The notes beneath the pieces were generated by a model, which did not search any database, was not told the DNA's origin, and was given only the letters and a program-made list of their open reading frames with translations. Below, in pieces: positions 17,281 through 26,683 of a stretch of DNA of 64,000 nucleotides. Numbering within the stretch: the first letter of the stretch is position 1; the number at the start of each line of letters is the position of its first letter. The DNA is from Leisingera sp. NJS204 (GTDB lineage Bacteria; Pseudomonadota; Alphaproteobacteria; Rhodobacterales; Rhodobacteraceae), in the NCBI RefSeq assembly GCF_004123675.1, contig NZ_CP035418.1, positions 87,186-151,185 of the forward strand. Reading direction: 5' to 3'. The translations under genes were made by a program, and so were the position numbers.

Positions 17281-18732
17281 TCAGCCCTTCAGCGAGATCG
17301 CGATGTTCTTGGTGCGCACATAATTATAAAGCGCCTCCAATCCCTTTTCACGACCAAAGCCCGATTTGCCAACGCCGCCGAACGGGGTCGAGATGCCGCC
17401 AGCGAACCATTCGTTCACAAACACCTGCCCGGCGCGCAGGCGGTTCGCGACCCGGTGCGCCCGTGCGAGGTCTCGGGTAAAGACGCCGGCCACCAGCCCG
17501 AACGCGGTGCCGTTGGCCATGGCGATCGCCTCGGCCTCGGTGTCGAAGGGGGTGAAGCAGGTGACGGGGCCAAAGATCTCTTCCTGCGCGACACGGGACG
17601 CGGGATCCACATCCGCCAGAATGGTCGGCGCCATAAAGTAGCCGTCGCGTTCCAGCCGGGCACCGCCAGATGCTGCGCGGGCACCGCTTTGGCGGGCGGT
17701 GGCCACCAGTGTTTCGATGCCGTCCAGCTGACGCGCCGAGATCACCGGGGTGAGGCCGGGGTTGTCCAATCCGTGGCCAACGCTGAGACCATTTGCCAGC
17801 GCCGCGGCGCGTTCCACCGCCTCGTCATAGATCGAACGGTGCACCAGCACCCGAGACATCGCCGAACACACCTGACCGGCGTTATAGAAGATGCCGCTTT
17901 GCAAGCTGGACATCAGCGTGTCGAGGTTGGCATCCTCAAACGCCACAGCCGCGGATTTGCCGCCCAGCTCCATCAGCGCGGGCGTCACCGGATTGGCCGC
18001 GGCGCGCAGGATCGCCTGGCCGGTCGGCACCGAGCCGGTAAAGACGATCTGGTCGATTTGGCTGCTTTCCACCAGCCGCGCGCCAAGGTCTGCACCGATG
18101 CCGTTCAGAATCGACACTGTCCCCGCGGGGACATCAGCGCGTTCCAATGCGACACCCAGCATCGCCAGCGCCATCGGGTCCAGCTCCGGCGATTTGATGA
18201 TCACCGAGTTGCCCGCCGCCATCGCAGGCGCCAGCGAGCGTGCGGCAATCGAAACCGGGAAGTTCCAAGGCACGATCTGGGCAGAGACGCCATAAGGCTC
18301 ATAGACCGTAAAATCAGCGTAATCCGGGCCAAGCGGGATCGACTTGCCTTCGATCTTGTCGGCCATGCCGCCGTAATATTCGAAATACTGCGCGGCTTCT
18401 TCGAATTCGTCATGCGCCGCGCTGAGGCTCTTGCCGCTTTCGCGGCACAAAAGCTCTGCGCCCTCACCCGCGATGCCGCGGATTTCCGCTGCAATGCGCT
18501 GCATCAGCTGGCCGCGTTTTGCGGGCTTCATGGCCGCCAGATCGCCGCGGTCAAAACTGGCGCGGGCGGCTTCCAGTGCGCGGGCCAGGCTTTCCTCGCC
18601 CGCCAGTGCGCAATCAGCCACATGGCGGCCGTTGCCAGGGTCCTCAACGGCGATGCGTTTGCCGCCATCGCCCTCGGCCCAGGCTCCGGCCAGGAAATTC
18701 CTGGCCAGACCGTCGTTTAAAAAACGGCTCAT
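17281..18732 (-). CDS. aldehyde dehydrogenase
   Basis: 483 residues with VPWNFP about 154-159, Glu255 (MELGGKS), catalytic Cys289 (GQVCSAMSR) and EEIFGPV. It resembles betaine-aldehyde/4-trimethylaminobutyraldehyde-type dehydrogenases, but that is only a family impression. The start overlaps the Rieske gene's stop by 4 bp (ATGA-type), so the two are translationally coupled. The likely job is to oxidise an aldehyde released by the Rieske demethylase or by the MDR dehydrogenase in the same operon. Confidence 0.9.
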   Translation of the reverse strand: MSRFLNDGLARNFLAGAWAEGDGGKRIAVEDPGNGRHVADCALAGEESLARALEAARASFDRGDLAAMKPAKRGQLMQRIAAEIRGIAGEGAELLCRESGKSLSAAHDEFEEAAQYFEYYGGMADKIEGKSIPLGPDYADFTVYEPYGVSAQIVPWNFPVSIAARSLAPAMAAGNSVIIKSPELDPMALAMLGVALERADVPAGTVSILNGIGADLGARLVESSQIDQIVFTGSVPTGQAILRAAANPVTPALMELGGKSAAVAFEDANLDTLMSSLQSGIFYNAGQVCSAMSRVLVHRSIYDEAVERAAALANGLSVGHGLDNPGLTPVISARQLDGIETLVATARQSGARAASGGARLERDGYFMAPTILADVDPASRVAQEEIFGPVTCFTPFDTEAEAIAMANGTAFGLVAGVFTRDLARAHRVANRLRAGQVFVNEWFAGGISTPFGGVGKSGFGREKGLEALYNYVRTKNIAISLKG

Positions 18733-19883
18733 GCCGCGCGGCCCTTGGTCACCTGATCGGCCACCCAGGCGTGGAAGTTATGGGTCGGCCCGTCCATCGC
18801 GGGCGAGAAACGGCCGCCGTCGAACAGCTCGCCGTGGCGGCCCTTCTGCATGCCCTCGACGACAAAGACGTCTTCCTCGAACACGGTCTTCCACAGTTTG
18901 GCGTTCTCATCGCGCAGCTGTTCCAGGTCCGGCGTGTCATCGGCGGATTTGGCGTAATAGAGCTCGATGTGTTCAACGGTGTTTTCGGTGTCGACCGGCT
19001 CAAGGATGATCGCAAAGGCATGGTCACGCTGCACACCCAGCAGCACGTTCGGGTAGACGGCCACATATTCGCCGCCCTCGTCCCATTTGCTGCTCAGCCC
19101 TTCGAAATCCGGGAACATTGTGCCGTCTTCGCCCTTCATCTGGCGGTAGACCAGGGTGCCCTGGCCAGAATAATGGCCCGGAACCTCGATGTTGTAATGG
19201 TCTTCCAGCCGGGAATAGCTGTTCAGCCCCGGATGCACCCAGGGCAGGTGGTAGCTTTCGCAGTAGTTCTCAACCGCCAGTTTCCAGTTGGTTTTGACCT
19301 CCAGCTGAAAGCCCGAGGTTTCGCCGCCGTGATGCACCGGGGTCTCAAATTCCTTCCAGCGTTCCAGAAGGCCAGCGTGGGCGTCTTCAAACGCGGGCGC
19401 GTTGCCGTCGACATTGGCAAAGATCACGTCGCGCCAGACATAGGAACGGATGCGGACCAGGCCCAGCTCGTCCAGCTTGATGTCTTCATGCTTGTTGTTG
19501 CCGGGGCCGCCCACATGCGGGGTTGAGACCAGGCGGCCGTTCAGGCCATAGCACCAGCTGTGATAGGGGCAGCGGATGGCGCCCCGGATCTTGCCGGGTT
19601 TTTCAACCAGGATCATGCCGCGGTGGCGGCAAGTGTTCTGAAAAACGCCGACTTCGCCATCATTGTCGCGCACGATCAACAGCGGCATCCCGAGGAAATC
19701 CACCGGTTTGGCATAGCCCGGTTCCGGCACATCCTTGCCAAAGCCGATGCCGGACCAATTGGCAAACAGCACCGAGCGTTTCTCTTCGGCAAAGACGGCG
19801 GGGTCGATGTAATGGGCGTTCGGCAGGCCGTTGGCCACGTTGACCGGAGCCATCACCGGGGCAAGCGTGTCATGCTTGTTCAT
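18729..19883 (-). CDS. Rieske non-haem iron oxygenase, alpha subunit (candidate betaine N-demethylase)
   Basis: 384 residues from the ATG 19881-19883, which has GGAGAGA upstream. Rieske 2Fe-2S ligands: Cys85, His87, Cys105, His108. Mononuclear iron site: His212 and His217 in ENYCESYHLPWVH. This is the architecture of ring-hydroxylating oxygenases and of the related glycine-betaine monooxygenase (GbcA) and stachydrine demethylase. Neighbouring betaine-type enzymes and a GbdR-like regulator favour N-demethylation over aromatic attack. No ferredoxin/reductase partner is encoded nearby. It is the first gene of the leftward five-gene operon. Confidence 0.88.
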   Translation of the reverse strand: MNKHDTLAPVMAPVNVANGLPNAHYIDPAVFAEEKRSVLFANWSGIGFGKDVPEPGYAKPVDFLGMPLLIVRDNDGEVGVFQNTCRHRGMILVEKPGKIRGAIRCPYHSWCYGLNGRLVSTPHVGGPGNNKHEDIKLDELGLVRIRSYVWRDVIFANVDGNAPAFEDAHAGLLERWKEFETPVHHGGETSGFQLEVKTNWKLAVENYCESYHLPWVHPGLNSYSRLEDHYNIEVPGHYSGQGTLVYRQMKGEDGTMFPDFEGLSSKWDEGGEYVAVYPNVLLGVQRDHAFAIILEPVDTENTVEHIELYYAKSADDTPDLEQLRDENAKLWKTVFEEDVFVVEGMQKGRHGELFDGGRFSPAMDGPTHNFHAWVADQVTKGRAA

Positions 19884-19978
19884 CTGGGTCTCTCCAAACC
19901 TGAATAAAGATGTGCGCGTTGTGCGCCATTGAAAGGAGAGAGCGGATTCACTCAATATCAGAAAACTTCGCGCTGACC

Positions 19979-20893
19979 TTAGCTGGATTCATCTGAGGCG
20001 TGACTCAGCTCGTCAATCACCCAATTGCGAAGCAACCGGGCGGATTCCGACATTTCCGCATCCGGGCGGCCCACCAGGTGGAACCCGTGCGGGGCGGCCA
20101 GCACATGCGGGCCGATCGGCACCAGCTGGCCCGTGGTCAGCAAGGGGTTCAGCAGGCGCTGCCACCCCAGCGCCAGCCCGGTTCCGTCCTGCGCGGCCTG
20201 CAGCGCGACCGAGTAGTTGTTGACCCGCACCCCTGGCGCGATGGGGCCGTCATAGCCCTGCTGCTGGAACCAGTCGGCCCAGGTGGTCCAGCTTTTGTCG
20301 TCGGATTCCAGATGCAGCAGCCGCTGCTGCGCCAGTTCCTCCAGCGGGCAGCCGGTCAGCTTTTCAGCCAGTTCCCGGTTGCCCACCGGCACCAGGTGGT
20401 CGCGGTACAACTCGGTCTGTTGCAGCCTGGTGTCGCGCTCGCGCCCGTAGCGGATGTAGAAATCCACGTCGGGCATACTGCGCAAGGGCCGGTCGTTGAC
20501 GATTTGGTTGACGTTCACATCCGGGTGCCGGCGCCAGAACCGCACCACCGACGGCGACAGCCACAATGAGGCCACCGCAGAGGTGGAACCGATGGTCACT
20601 GTGTCGCCGGTATGGCGGTCGCGGATGGTTTTCAGGCTAAGCGAGATCTTGGAAAACGAGGTCGCCAGCGTATCAAACAACGCCTCGCCTTCCTCAGTCA
20701 GCTCGACTCCGCGGTGCTTGCGCTGAAACAGCGGCACCTGCAGTTCGGCCTCCAGCGCCTTGACCTGATGGCTGACGGCGCCGGGGGTGACGGACAGCTC
20801 CTGCGCGGCATTCTTAAAGCTGAGATGCCGGGCGGCGGCCTCAAACGCGGCCAGGGTGGTCAGCGGCGGCAGGCTGTAATGGCGGCGGGACAT
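19979..20893 (-). CDS. LysR-family regulator (GcvA-like)
   Basis: 304 residues. N-terminal HTH about 8-66 (AFEAAARHLSFKNAAQELSVTPGAVSHQVKALE) and a periplasmic-binding-type effector domain. The N-terminal pattern LPPLTTLAAFEAAARHLSFKNAA is typical of the GcvA/AmpR branch. It lies directly upstream of, and co-directional with, the Rieske operon (95-bp gap), so it may be the operon's activator or may be read through into it. Confidence 0.88.
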   Translation of the reverse strand: MSRRHYSLPPLTTLAAFEAAARHLSFKNAAQELSVTPGAVSHQVKALEAELQVPLFQRKHRGVELTEEGEALFDTLATSFSKISLSLKTIRDRHTGDTVTIGSTSAVASLWLSPSVVRFWRRHPDVNVNQIVNDRPLRSMPDVDFYIRYGRERDTRLQQTELYRDHLVPVGNRELAEKLTGCPLEELAQQRLLHLESDDKSWTTWADWFQQQGYDGPIAPGVRVNNYSVALQAAQDGTGLALGWQRLLNPLLTTGQLVPIGPHVLAAPHGFHLVGRPDAEMSESARLLRNWVIDELSHASDESS

Positions 20894-21002
20894 CTGCGGC
20901 TCCTGGCATGCGGCTCGGATGAGAGGGCTTCATTTCAATATGGGAAATACGCCTTTGATTACCAGCACGGAATTTGCGGACGCGCGCGCTGTTCCGGTGC
21001 GC

Positions 21003-21953
21003 CTAGTCGATCCGGCCCCGTTGCAGCATTGGCGTCACGTTAAAGGCAGCCTTGTACACCCTTGAGAAATGGCCGGGGCTGTCAAACCCGCAGGACAACG
21101 CCACCTCGGTCACCGAAGATTCGGTCTGGATCAACAGATTGCGGGCGCGCTCCAACCGCATCTCCATTGAATATTTCTTGGGCGAGGTGTTCAGGTATTT
21201 GCCGAACAGCCGTTCCAGCTGGCGGGTGGAGATGCCGATATCCTCGGCAATCAGCGCAGGCGAGATGGGATCGCTGATATGGTCGTGCATCATCTGGATC
21301 GCCCGCGCCAGATGCCGGTTGCGCATGCCGTTGCGCGATTGCAGCGAAACCTTCTGCTCGGCAGTTGCATTGCGCACCGCGTTGTAAACCATCTGATCCG
21401 CCACCGCGACCGCCAGGTCATAGCCGTGATCGCGTTCGATCAGGTGCAGCATCAGATCCGCTGTGGCGGTGCCGCCCGAGGCGGTCATGTGCTTTTCATC
21501 GGCCACAAAGACGCTGCGCACCAGGTTCACCTCCGGAAAGCCCTCCATGAAACTGTCGTGGTATTCCCAGTGGATTGCCGCCTGCATGCCGTTGAGAAAC
21601 CCGGCTTCAGCCAGCACCCAGGCGCCGGAACACAGGGCGCCGATCCGCGTACCGCGCGCCCGTTCGCGCCGCAACGCTGCCAGCAGCGGCTTGGTCACAT
21701 GGTTGCGCATATGGATGCCGGACAGGGCAAACAGCTGGCGGCATTTCGGGATCGCATCAAAGCCGTAATGCACCAGCGTCACCGAGCCATTGGAACAGGT
21801 CGCGGTCTCGCCGTTCTCTGATCCGAACGACCAGTCATACAAGTCCTGCCCGCTGACCAGATTGGCAATACGCAAGGGCTCCACCGCGCAGGAAAAGGCG
21901 AGATGCGAGAATTCCTCGACCAGAAGAAAGGCAAAATGCTGGGTGTTGGACAT
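21003..21953 (-). CDS. GlxA/GbdR-type AraC-family regulator
   Basis: 316 residues from the ATG at 21951-21953. A longer in-frame start exists but lacks family-like sequence. N-terminal DJ-1/PfpI-like domain (about 1-180, with IGALCSGAWVLAEAGFL) and C-terminal double HTH AraC domain (about 220-316, with STRQLERLFGKYLNTSPKKY and ALSCGFDSPGHFSRVYK). This architecture is that of GbdR, CdhR and ArgR regulators of glycine betaine, carnitine and arginine catabolism. It supports a quaternary-amine role for the surrounding genes. Confidence 0.9.
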   Translation of the reverse strand: MSNTQHFAFLLVEEFSHLAFSCAVEPLRIANLVSGQDLYDWSFGSENGETATCSNGSVTLVHYGFDAIPKCRQLFALSGIHMRNHVTKPLLAALRRERARGTRIGALCSGAWVLAEAGFLNGMQAAIHWEYHDSFMEGFPEVNLVRSVFVADEKHMTASGGTATADLMLHLIERDHGYDLAVAVADQMVYNAVRNATAEQKVSLQSRNGMRNRHLARAIQMMHDHISDPISPALIAEDIGISTRQLERLFGKYLNTSPKKYSMEMRLERARNLLIQTESSVTEVALSCGFDSPGHFSRVYKAAFNVTPMLQRGRID

Positions 21954-22098
21954 GGTGTGACCGCCTGACAAAAACCGCGCGGGACCGCCCTGTGCAACAC
22001 AGCCCTGCGGTCCGGGCAGGCTACGCCCCCTGCCCCGTCCGCCGCAAGCTGCTGCACAGCGCAAAGCGCCCGCAAACTGCACACATCATATTTTTTCC

Positions 22099-22128
22099 GT
22101 GTACACAATATGTATTTTTTCTGTACAG
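22099..22128. promoter_or_regulatory. paired GTAC-centred palindromes, candidate GntR or AraC operator
   Basis: GTGTACAC (22099-22106) and CTGTACAG (22121-22128), each preceded by a run of six T, have centres exactly 22 bp apart, two helical turns. They lie in the 247-bp divergent gap between the AraC-family gene and the GntR gene, 71-100 bp before the GntR start. The spacing suggests two dimers on one DNA face. Confidence 0.55.
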
Positions 22129-22200
22129 GGCGCATATAGTCATGACATAGAGACTGCGACCCGACGAATCCCACCCGCAACAGCGGCAGGAGAGAGATCC

Positions 22201-22911
22201 ATGAAAGACGCCTCCAAGACCCGTAAGGCCGAGCTGCACAGCCGTCTCAAGGCGGCCATCATGACGCTGGAGCTGCGCCCGGGCGCCGATCTGGACGAGG
22301 CGAAACTGTCCGAGGATACCGGCCTGTCGCGCACGCCTTTGCGCGAAGTGCTGCGCCAGCTGGCAGGCGAAGGCTATGTGGATCTGCGCGAAAACCGCGG
22401 TGCCCGGGTCAGCGAGATGTCGCATATGACCCTGCGCGATTTCTTCCTGGCGGCGCCAATGATCTATGGCGCGGTGCTGCAACTGGCGGCGAAACACGCA
22501 ACGCCCGCCCAGATCGAGGTGCTGAAGGCCGCGCAGGAGGATTTCAAAGCCGCCCTGCGCAGCGGCTCCAGCGCCGAGCGGGCGATGGCCAACAACCGTT
22601 TCCACGAAGTGACCGGCGAGATGGCCGACAACATCTATCTGCTGCCCTCGTTTCAGCGGCTGCTGATTGATCACGCCCGTATTTCGATGACCTTTTACCG
22701 GCCGCAAAGCCCCGAGATGGCTGAAAACGTCTCGGAAGCCAGCGCCCAGCATGACGCCATCATCACCGCGATTGAGACGGGCGACGAGGCGGCGGCGGCG
22801 CAGCTGGCGATTGATCACTGGAACCTGTCACGCGACCGGATTGAACTGTTTGTCATGCCCGCCGGGCTGGACGTGCCGCTGGGCACGGTCGCACGCAAAA
22901 CCCCTGCATAG
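22201..22911 (+). CDS. GntR-family regulator, FadR/VanR subfamily (FCD domain)
   Basis: 236 residues from ATG 22201, with AGGAGAG upstream. Winged HTH about 8-70 (DLDEAKLSEDTGLSRTPLREVLRQL) and a C-terminal helical FCD ligand domain. It is the first gene of a rightward operon with a DapA-family lyase, ALDH and FAD oxidoreductase (8-bp gap to the next gene). It most likely is the local repressor, relieved by a pathway intermediate. Confidence 0.9.
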   Translation: MKDASKTRKAELHSRLKAAIMTLELRPGADLDEAKLSEDTGLSRTPLREVLRQLAGEGYVDLRENRGARVSEMSHMTLRDFFLAAPMIYGAVLQLAAKHATPAQIEVLKAAQEDFKAALRSGSSAERAMANNRFHEVTGEMADNIYLLPSFQRLLIDHARISMTFYRPQSPEMAENVSEASAQHDAIITAIETGDEAAAAQLAIDHWNLSRDRIELFVMPAGLDVPLGTVARKTPA

Positions 22912-22919
22912 AGGACAAA

Positions 22920-23837
22920 ATGACCCCAATATTCCGCTTTGAAGGGATCTACACCCCTGTGGTGACGCCCTATCACGAGGACGGCAGCGTCAATTGGGAC
23001 GCGCAGGCCGAGGTGATCGAATACCTGGTTGAAAACGGCGTGCATGGCCTGATCTCCGGCGGCTCGACCGGTGAAAACTATGCCCAGACCGTCGAGGAAC
23101 GGCTGGAGCTGGCAAAGTTCACCCATGAGCAGCTCAAGGGCCGGCTGCCGCTGGTTGTCGGCACCGGCGCGATGCTGACCGGCGACTCCGTGGCGCTGGC
23201 CGCGGGTGCCCGCGACATCGGCGCCGACAGTATCCTCTTGGCCTCGCCCCCCTATTCGGTACCGACCGACCGCGAAAACGCGCTGAATGCGCTGGCCATC
23301 GACAAGGCTGCTGATCTGCCGGTGATGCTGTACAATTACCCGCACCGCACCGGCACCATGATGGGCGAGGAGTTCCTGGACCGGGTCGGGCGCAGCCGCA
23401 ATTTCTGCGGCATCAAGGAAAGCTCGGGCGATATCAACCGGGTGCACCTGCTGGCCCGCGACTATCCGCATATCCAGCTGGGCTGCGGCATGGATGATCA
23501 GGCGCTGGAATTCTTTGCCTGGGGCGCGCCGTTCTGGGTCTGCGGCGGATCGAACTTCCTGCCGGCCGAACATGTGGCGCTGTATAACGCCTGCGTGGTG
23601 GAGGGCAATTACACCAAGGGCCGCCGCATCATGTCGGCGATGATGCCCTTGATGCATGTGCTGGAGCAGGGCGGCAAGTTCATCCAGACCATCAAACACG
23701 GCGTCACCCTGAACGGCATCGCAGCCGGTGCCATGCGTGCTCCGCTGAAAGGGCTGAACAAGGACGACAAACGCGCATTGGAACAGGTTGTGCGGGTGCT
23801 GAAACAGAAAATTGCCGACATTCAGGCGGAGGGCTGA
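22920..23837 (+). CDS. DapA-family (dihydrodipicolinate synthase/N-acetylneuraminate lyase) aldolase or deaminase
   Basis: 305 residues of the class I aldolase TIM-barrel family: GGSTGENYAQT (about 47-57), YNYPHRTG with Tyr138, and Schiff-base Lys166 (CGIKESSGD). Genuine DapA keeps a substrate Arg in the C-terminal half and has a different neighbourhood. Here the neighbours are an aldehyde dehydrogenase and an amine oxidoreductase. That set fits hydroxyproline-type catabolism, where a DapA-family enzyme deaminates pyrroline-4-hydroxy-2-carboxylate to 2-oxoglutarate semialdehyde. That function is inference. Confidence 0.88.
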   Translation: MTPIFRFEGIYTPVVTPYHEDGSVNWDAQAEVIEYLVENGVHGLISGGSTGENYAQTVEERLELAKFTHEQLKGRLPLVVGTGAMLTGDSVALAAGARDIGADSILLASPPYSVPTDRENALNALAIDKAADLPVMLYNYPHRTGTMMGEEFLDRVGRSRNFCGIKESSGDINRVHLLARDYPHIQLGCGMDDQALEFFAWGAPFWVCGGSNFLPAEHVALYNACVVEGNYTKGRRIMSAMMPLMHVLEQGGKFIQTIKHGVTLNGIAAGAMRAPLKGLNKDDKRALEQVVRVLKQKIADIQAEG

Positions 23838-23840
23838 GCC

Positions 23841-25340
23841 ATGACATTGCTGACCCAGGACGAATACACATCCATCGCCGCAGGGCTGGCCCTGCCCACT
23901 GGTGCCTTCATCGACGGTAAATTCCGCCCGGCAGCTTCGGGAAACACCTTTGAAACGGTGAACCCGGCCACTGGAGTGAAACTCGCCGATATTGCCGCCT
24001 GCAGCGCCGAGGATGTTGATTTCGCGGTTGAAAAATCCCGCGAAGCCTTTGACGACGGGCGCTGGTCCCGCCTGCACCCGTCTGAGCGCAAGGACGTGCT
24101 GATCCGGCTGGCCAAGCTGATGACCCGCAACGCGCGTGAACTGGCGGTGATGGAGAGCATCGACAGCGGCAAAACCATCTATGACTGCGAAACCGTTGAT
24201 GTGCCGGAGACCATCCACTGCATCAAATGGCACGCCGAGGCGATCGACAAGATCTACGACCAGGTATCGCCTGCCTCGGATGATCACATCGCCATGGTGG
24301 TGCGCGAACCCATCGGCGTGGTCGGCCTGGTGCTGCCGTGGAATTTTCCGCTCTTGATGCTGGCGTGGAAGATCGGCCCGGCGCTGGCGGCGGGCTGCTC
24401 GGTTGTGGTGAAGCCTGCGGCGGAGACCACCCTGACCGCCCTGAGGGTGGCGGAACTGGCGATGGAAGCCGGCCTGCCCCGCGGTGTCTTGAACATTGTT
24501 CCCGGCGGCGGCGCCAACGTGGGCGAGCCCATCGGGCGGCATATGGATATCGACATGGTGTCCTTCACCGGCTCCACCGTGACCGGCAAGCGGTTCCTGT
24601 CCTATTCGGCCGAAAGCAACGCCAAGGAAGTGGTGCTGGAGATGGGCGGCAAGAACCCCGCCATCGTGATGGACGACGCCGAAAACCTGGACCGGGTTGC
24701 CGCCCATGTGGTGAACGGCGCGTTTTGGAACATGGGCGAGAATTGCTCGGCCTCCTCGCGGCTGATCGTGCATAAGGACGTGAAGGCCGAGCTTTTGGAG
24801 CGGATTGCGCATCACGCCAAGCAGTGGAACATCGGTGATCCGCTGGACCCGGAGGTCCGCATGGGCGCGCTGGTCTCACCCGCGCATTTCGACAAGGTCT
24901 GCGGCTATCTGGAGCAGGCGGAAAACGTGGTTCTGGGCGGCAAATCGCATGATGGCGCCTTTGTCGAACCCACGGTGGTTGAAGTGCCCGGCAATGATGC
25001 GGTGCTGGCGCGCGAAGAGATTTTCGGCCCCGTCCTGTCGGTGATCGAAGTCACTGGCTTTGACGAGGCTATCCGGATCGCCAATGACACCGACTATGGC
25101 CTCTGTGCGTCGATCTTCACCGCCAATGCCAAACGCGCCATCCGCGGCGCGCGGGCTATCCGGGCGGGCACGGTGACGGTGAACAGCTTTGGCGAGGGTG
25201 ACATCTCCACGCCATTTGGCGGCTACAAGCAGTCGGGTTTTGGCGGCCGCGACAACTCGGTCCATGCCCATGACCAGTACACCCAGCTGAAAACCATCTG
25301 GATTGATCTGGCCGACGACGCAGATGAGGCCGTGGATTGA
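23841..25340 (+). CDS. aldehyde dehydrogenase (PuuC/AldH-like)
   Basis: 499 residues, with LPWNFP about 165-170, Glu267 (LEMGGKN), catalytic Cys302 (GENCSASSR) and FGPVLSV. The N-terminal extension is typical of gamma-glutamyl-aminobutyraldehyde and hydroxyprolin-derived semialdehyde dehydrogenases. It is 3 bp after the DapA-family gene and overlaps the FAD oxidoreductase by 4 bp. I infer that it oxidises the semialdehyde made by its neighbours. Confidence 0.9.
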   Translation: MTLLTQDEYTSIAAGLALPTGAFIDGKFRPAASGNTFETVNPATGVKLADIAACSAEDVDFAVEKSREAFDDGRWSRLHPSERKDVLIRLAKLMTRNARELAVMESIDSGKTIYDCETVDVPETIHCIKWHAEAIDKIYDQVSPASDDHIAMVVREPIGVVGLVLPWNFPLLMLAWKIGPALAAGCSVVVKPAAETTLTALRVAELAMEAGLPRGVLNIVPGGGANVGEPIGRHMDIDMVSFTGSTVTGKRFLSYSAESNAKEVVLEMGGKNPAIVMDDAENLDRVAAHVVNGAFWNMGENCSASSRLIVHKDVKAELLERIAHHAKQWNIGDPLDPEVRMGALVSPAHFDKVCGYLEQAENVVLGGKSHDGAFVEPTVVEVPGNDAVLAREEIFGPVLSVIEVTGFDEAIRIANDTDYGLCASIFTANAKRAIRGARAIRAGTVTVNSFGEGDISTPFGGYKQSGFGGRDNSVHAHDQYTQLKTIWIDLADDADEAVD

Positions 25341-26677
25341 GCACCTACACCGCCAAACGCCTGCCCCGGCAGACCGCAGCGGCGGGATGGAATGCCATCC
25401 TGCCGCCGCAAGATCCGCTGCCGGTGCTGGACCAGGATCTGACCGCCGATGTGACCATCATCGGCGGCGGATTTGCCGGACTGTCGGCGGCCCGGCGCCT
25501 GCATCAGCTGGACCCGTCCCTGACGGTCGCGGTACTGGAAGCCGGGCAATTCGCCGAAGGCTCTGCCGGACGCAATTCCGGCTTTATGATCGACCTGCCG
25601 CATGATCTGGCCTCGGACAATTACGCCGGCGACGCGTTGGAGGCCGACCGCGCCGCCATTGCCCTGAACCGCCAGGCCATCGCGTTTGCCAAGGGCATCG
25701 CCGAAGACTGTGCGCTGCCGCAGGAGATCTTTGATCCCGCCGGTAAAATCAACGCCGCCGCCACCCGTGCAGGCGATCGGCACAACCGCGACTTTGCCGC
25801 CCATCTGGAGCGGCTGGGCGAGCCGCATACGCTCTACTCGCAAACGGAAATGCAGGCGCTGACAGGCAGCCCGCATTACACCTCCGGCCTTTATGCGCCG
25901 GGTACGGTGATGATCCAGCCCGCGGGCTATATCAGGGCCTTGTCGGCACATCTGGCCAGGCAAATCAGCGTCTTTGAAAACACCCCCGCCACGGGGTTCG
26001 AAAAACAGGGCAGAGGCTGGCTGGTTTCCACCCCCAAGGGCCGCATCAGCACCGGCAGGATTATCCTGGCCAACAACGGCCATCTGGAAAGCTTCGGCTT
26101 TTACCAGCGCCGCCTGATGCATATCTGCCTATATGCCTCGATGACCAAACGCCTGACACCGGAACAGATCACCCGGCTGGGCGGCGAAGCGCGCTGGTCG
26201 GTGACGCCATCGGACCCGGTCGGCACCTCGGTGCGGCGAATTTCCGGCTCATACGGCGACCGCATCCTGATCCGCACCTGCGCCAGTTTTCACCCCACGA
26301 TTGAGACCAGCCGGATGCGCCTGCGCAATGCCGGCTGGGTGCATGACCGCAAGTTCCGCGAACGCTTCCCGCATCTGGGGGATGTGCAGATGGAGCACCG
26401 CTGGGCCGGGATGCTGTGCCTCAGCCGCAACGGGTCTGCGGCGTTTGGCGAGCTGGAACAGGGTGTCTTTTCCGCCTGCTGCCAGAACGGCCTTGGCATT
26501 GCCCGCGGCACCCAGCAGGGGATGGGGGCGGCTGAACTGCTGCTGCAGGGCGGATCGGAGATTGCCAGCCATTTTCTAGCCCAGCCGGAGCCGCCGAGGC
26601 TGCCGCCGGAACCCTTTGCCTCGCTTGGGGCGAACACCTATCTGATGTGGAAGGAATGGCGGTCCGGGAAGGAATAA
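25337..26677 (+). CDS. FAD-dependent amine/amino-acid oxidoreductase (DAO family)
   Basis: 446 residues with an N-terminal FAD-binding Rossmann motif (TIIGGGFAGLSAARRL about 40-55) and the GSAGRNSGFMI motif common to gamma-glutamylputrescine oxidase-like and D-amino-acid dehydrogenases. The start is a TTG at 25337-25339 in a TTGA overlap with the preceding stop. It is last in the GntR operon. It could oxidise a demethylated or hydroxylated proline-like amine; the exact substrate is not visible. Confidence 0.85.
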   Translation: MSTYTAKRLPRQTAAAGWNAILPPQDPLPVLDQDLTADVTIIGGGFAGLSAARRLHQLDPSLTVAVLEAGQFAEGSAGRNSGFMIDLPHDLASDNYAGDALEADRAAIALNRQAIAFAKGIAEDCALPQEIFDPAGKINAAATRAGDRHNRDFAAHLERLGEPHTLYSQTEMQALTGSPHYTSGLYAPGTVMIQPAGYIRALSAHLARQISVFENTPATGFEKQGRGWLVSTPKGRISTGRIILANNGHLESFGFYQRRLMHICLYASMTKRLTPEQITRLGGEARWSVTPSDPVGTSVRRISGSYGDRILIRTCASFHPTIETSRMRLRNAGWVHDRKFRERFPHLGDVQMEHRWAGMLCLSRNGSAAFGELEQGVFSACCQNGLGIARGTQQGMGAAELLLQGGSEIASHFLAQPEPPRLPPEPFASLGANTYLMWKEWRSGKE

Positions 26678-26683
26678 GGCGTT

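Noticed and set aside
21954..22082. Longer start for the GlxA/GbdR-like regulator
   Set aside because: The extra 43 residues are Gly/Arg-rich and unlike the family, whose proteins begin with the DJ-1-like fold as at 21953.
22920..23837. Lysine-biosynthesis DapA
   Set aside because: The gene sits in a GntR-regulated operon with an aldehyde dehydrogenase and an amine oxidoreductase, which is catabolic context.
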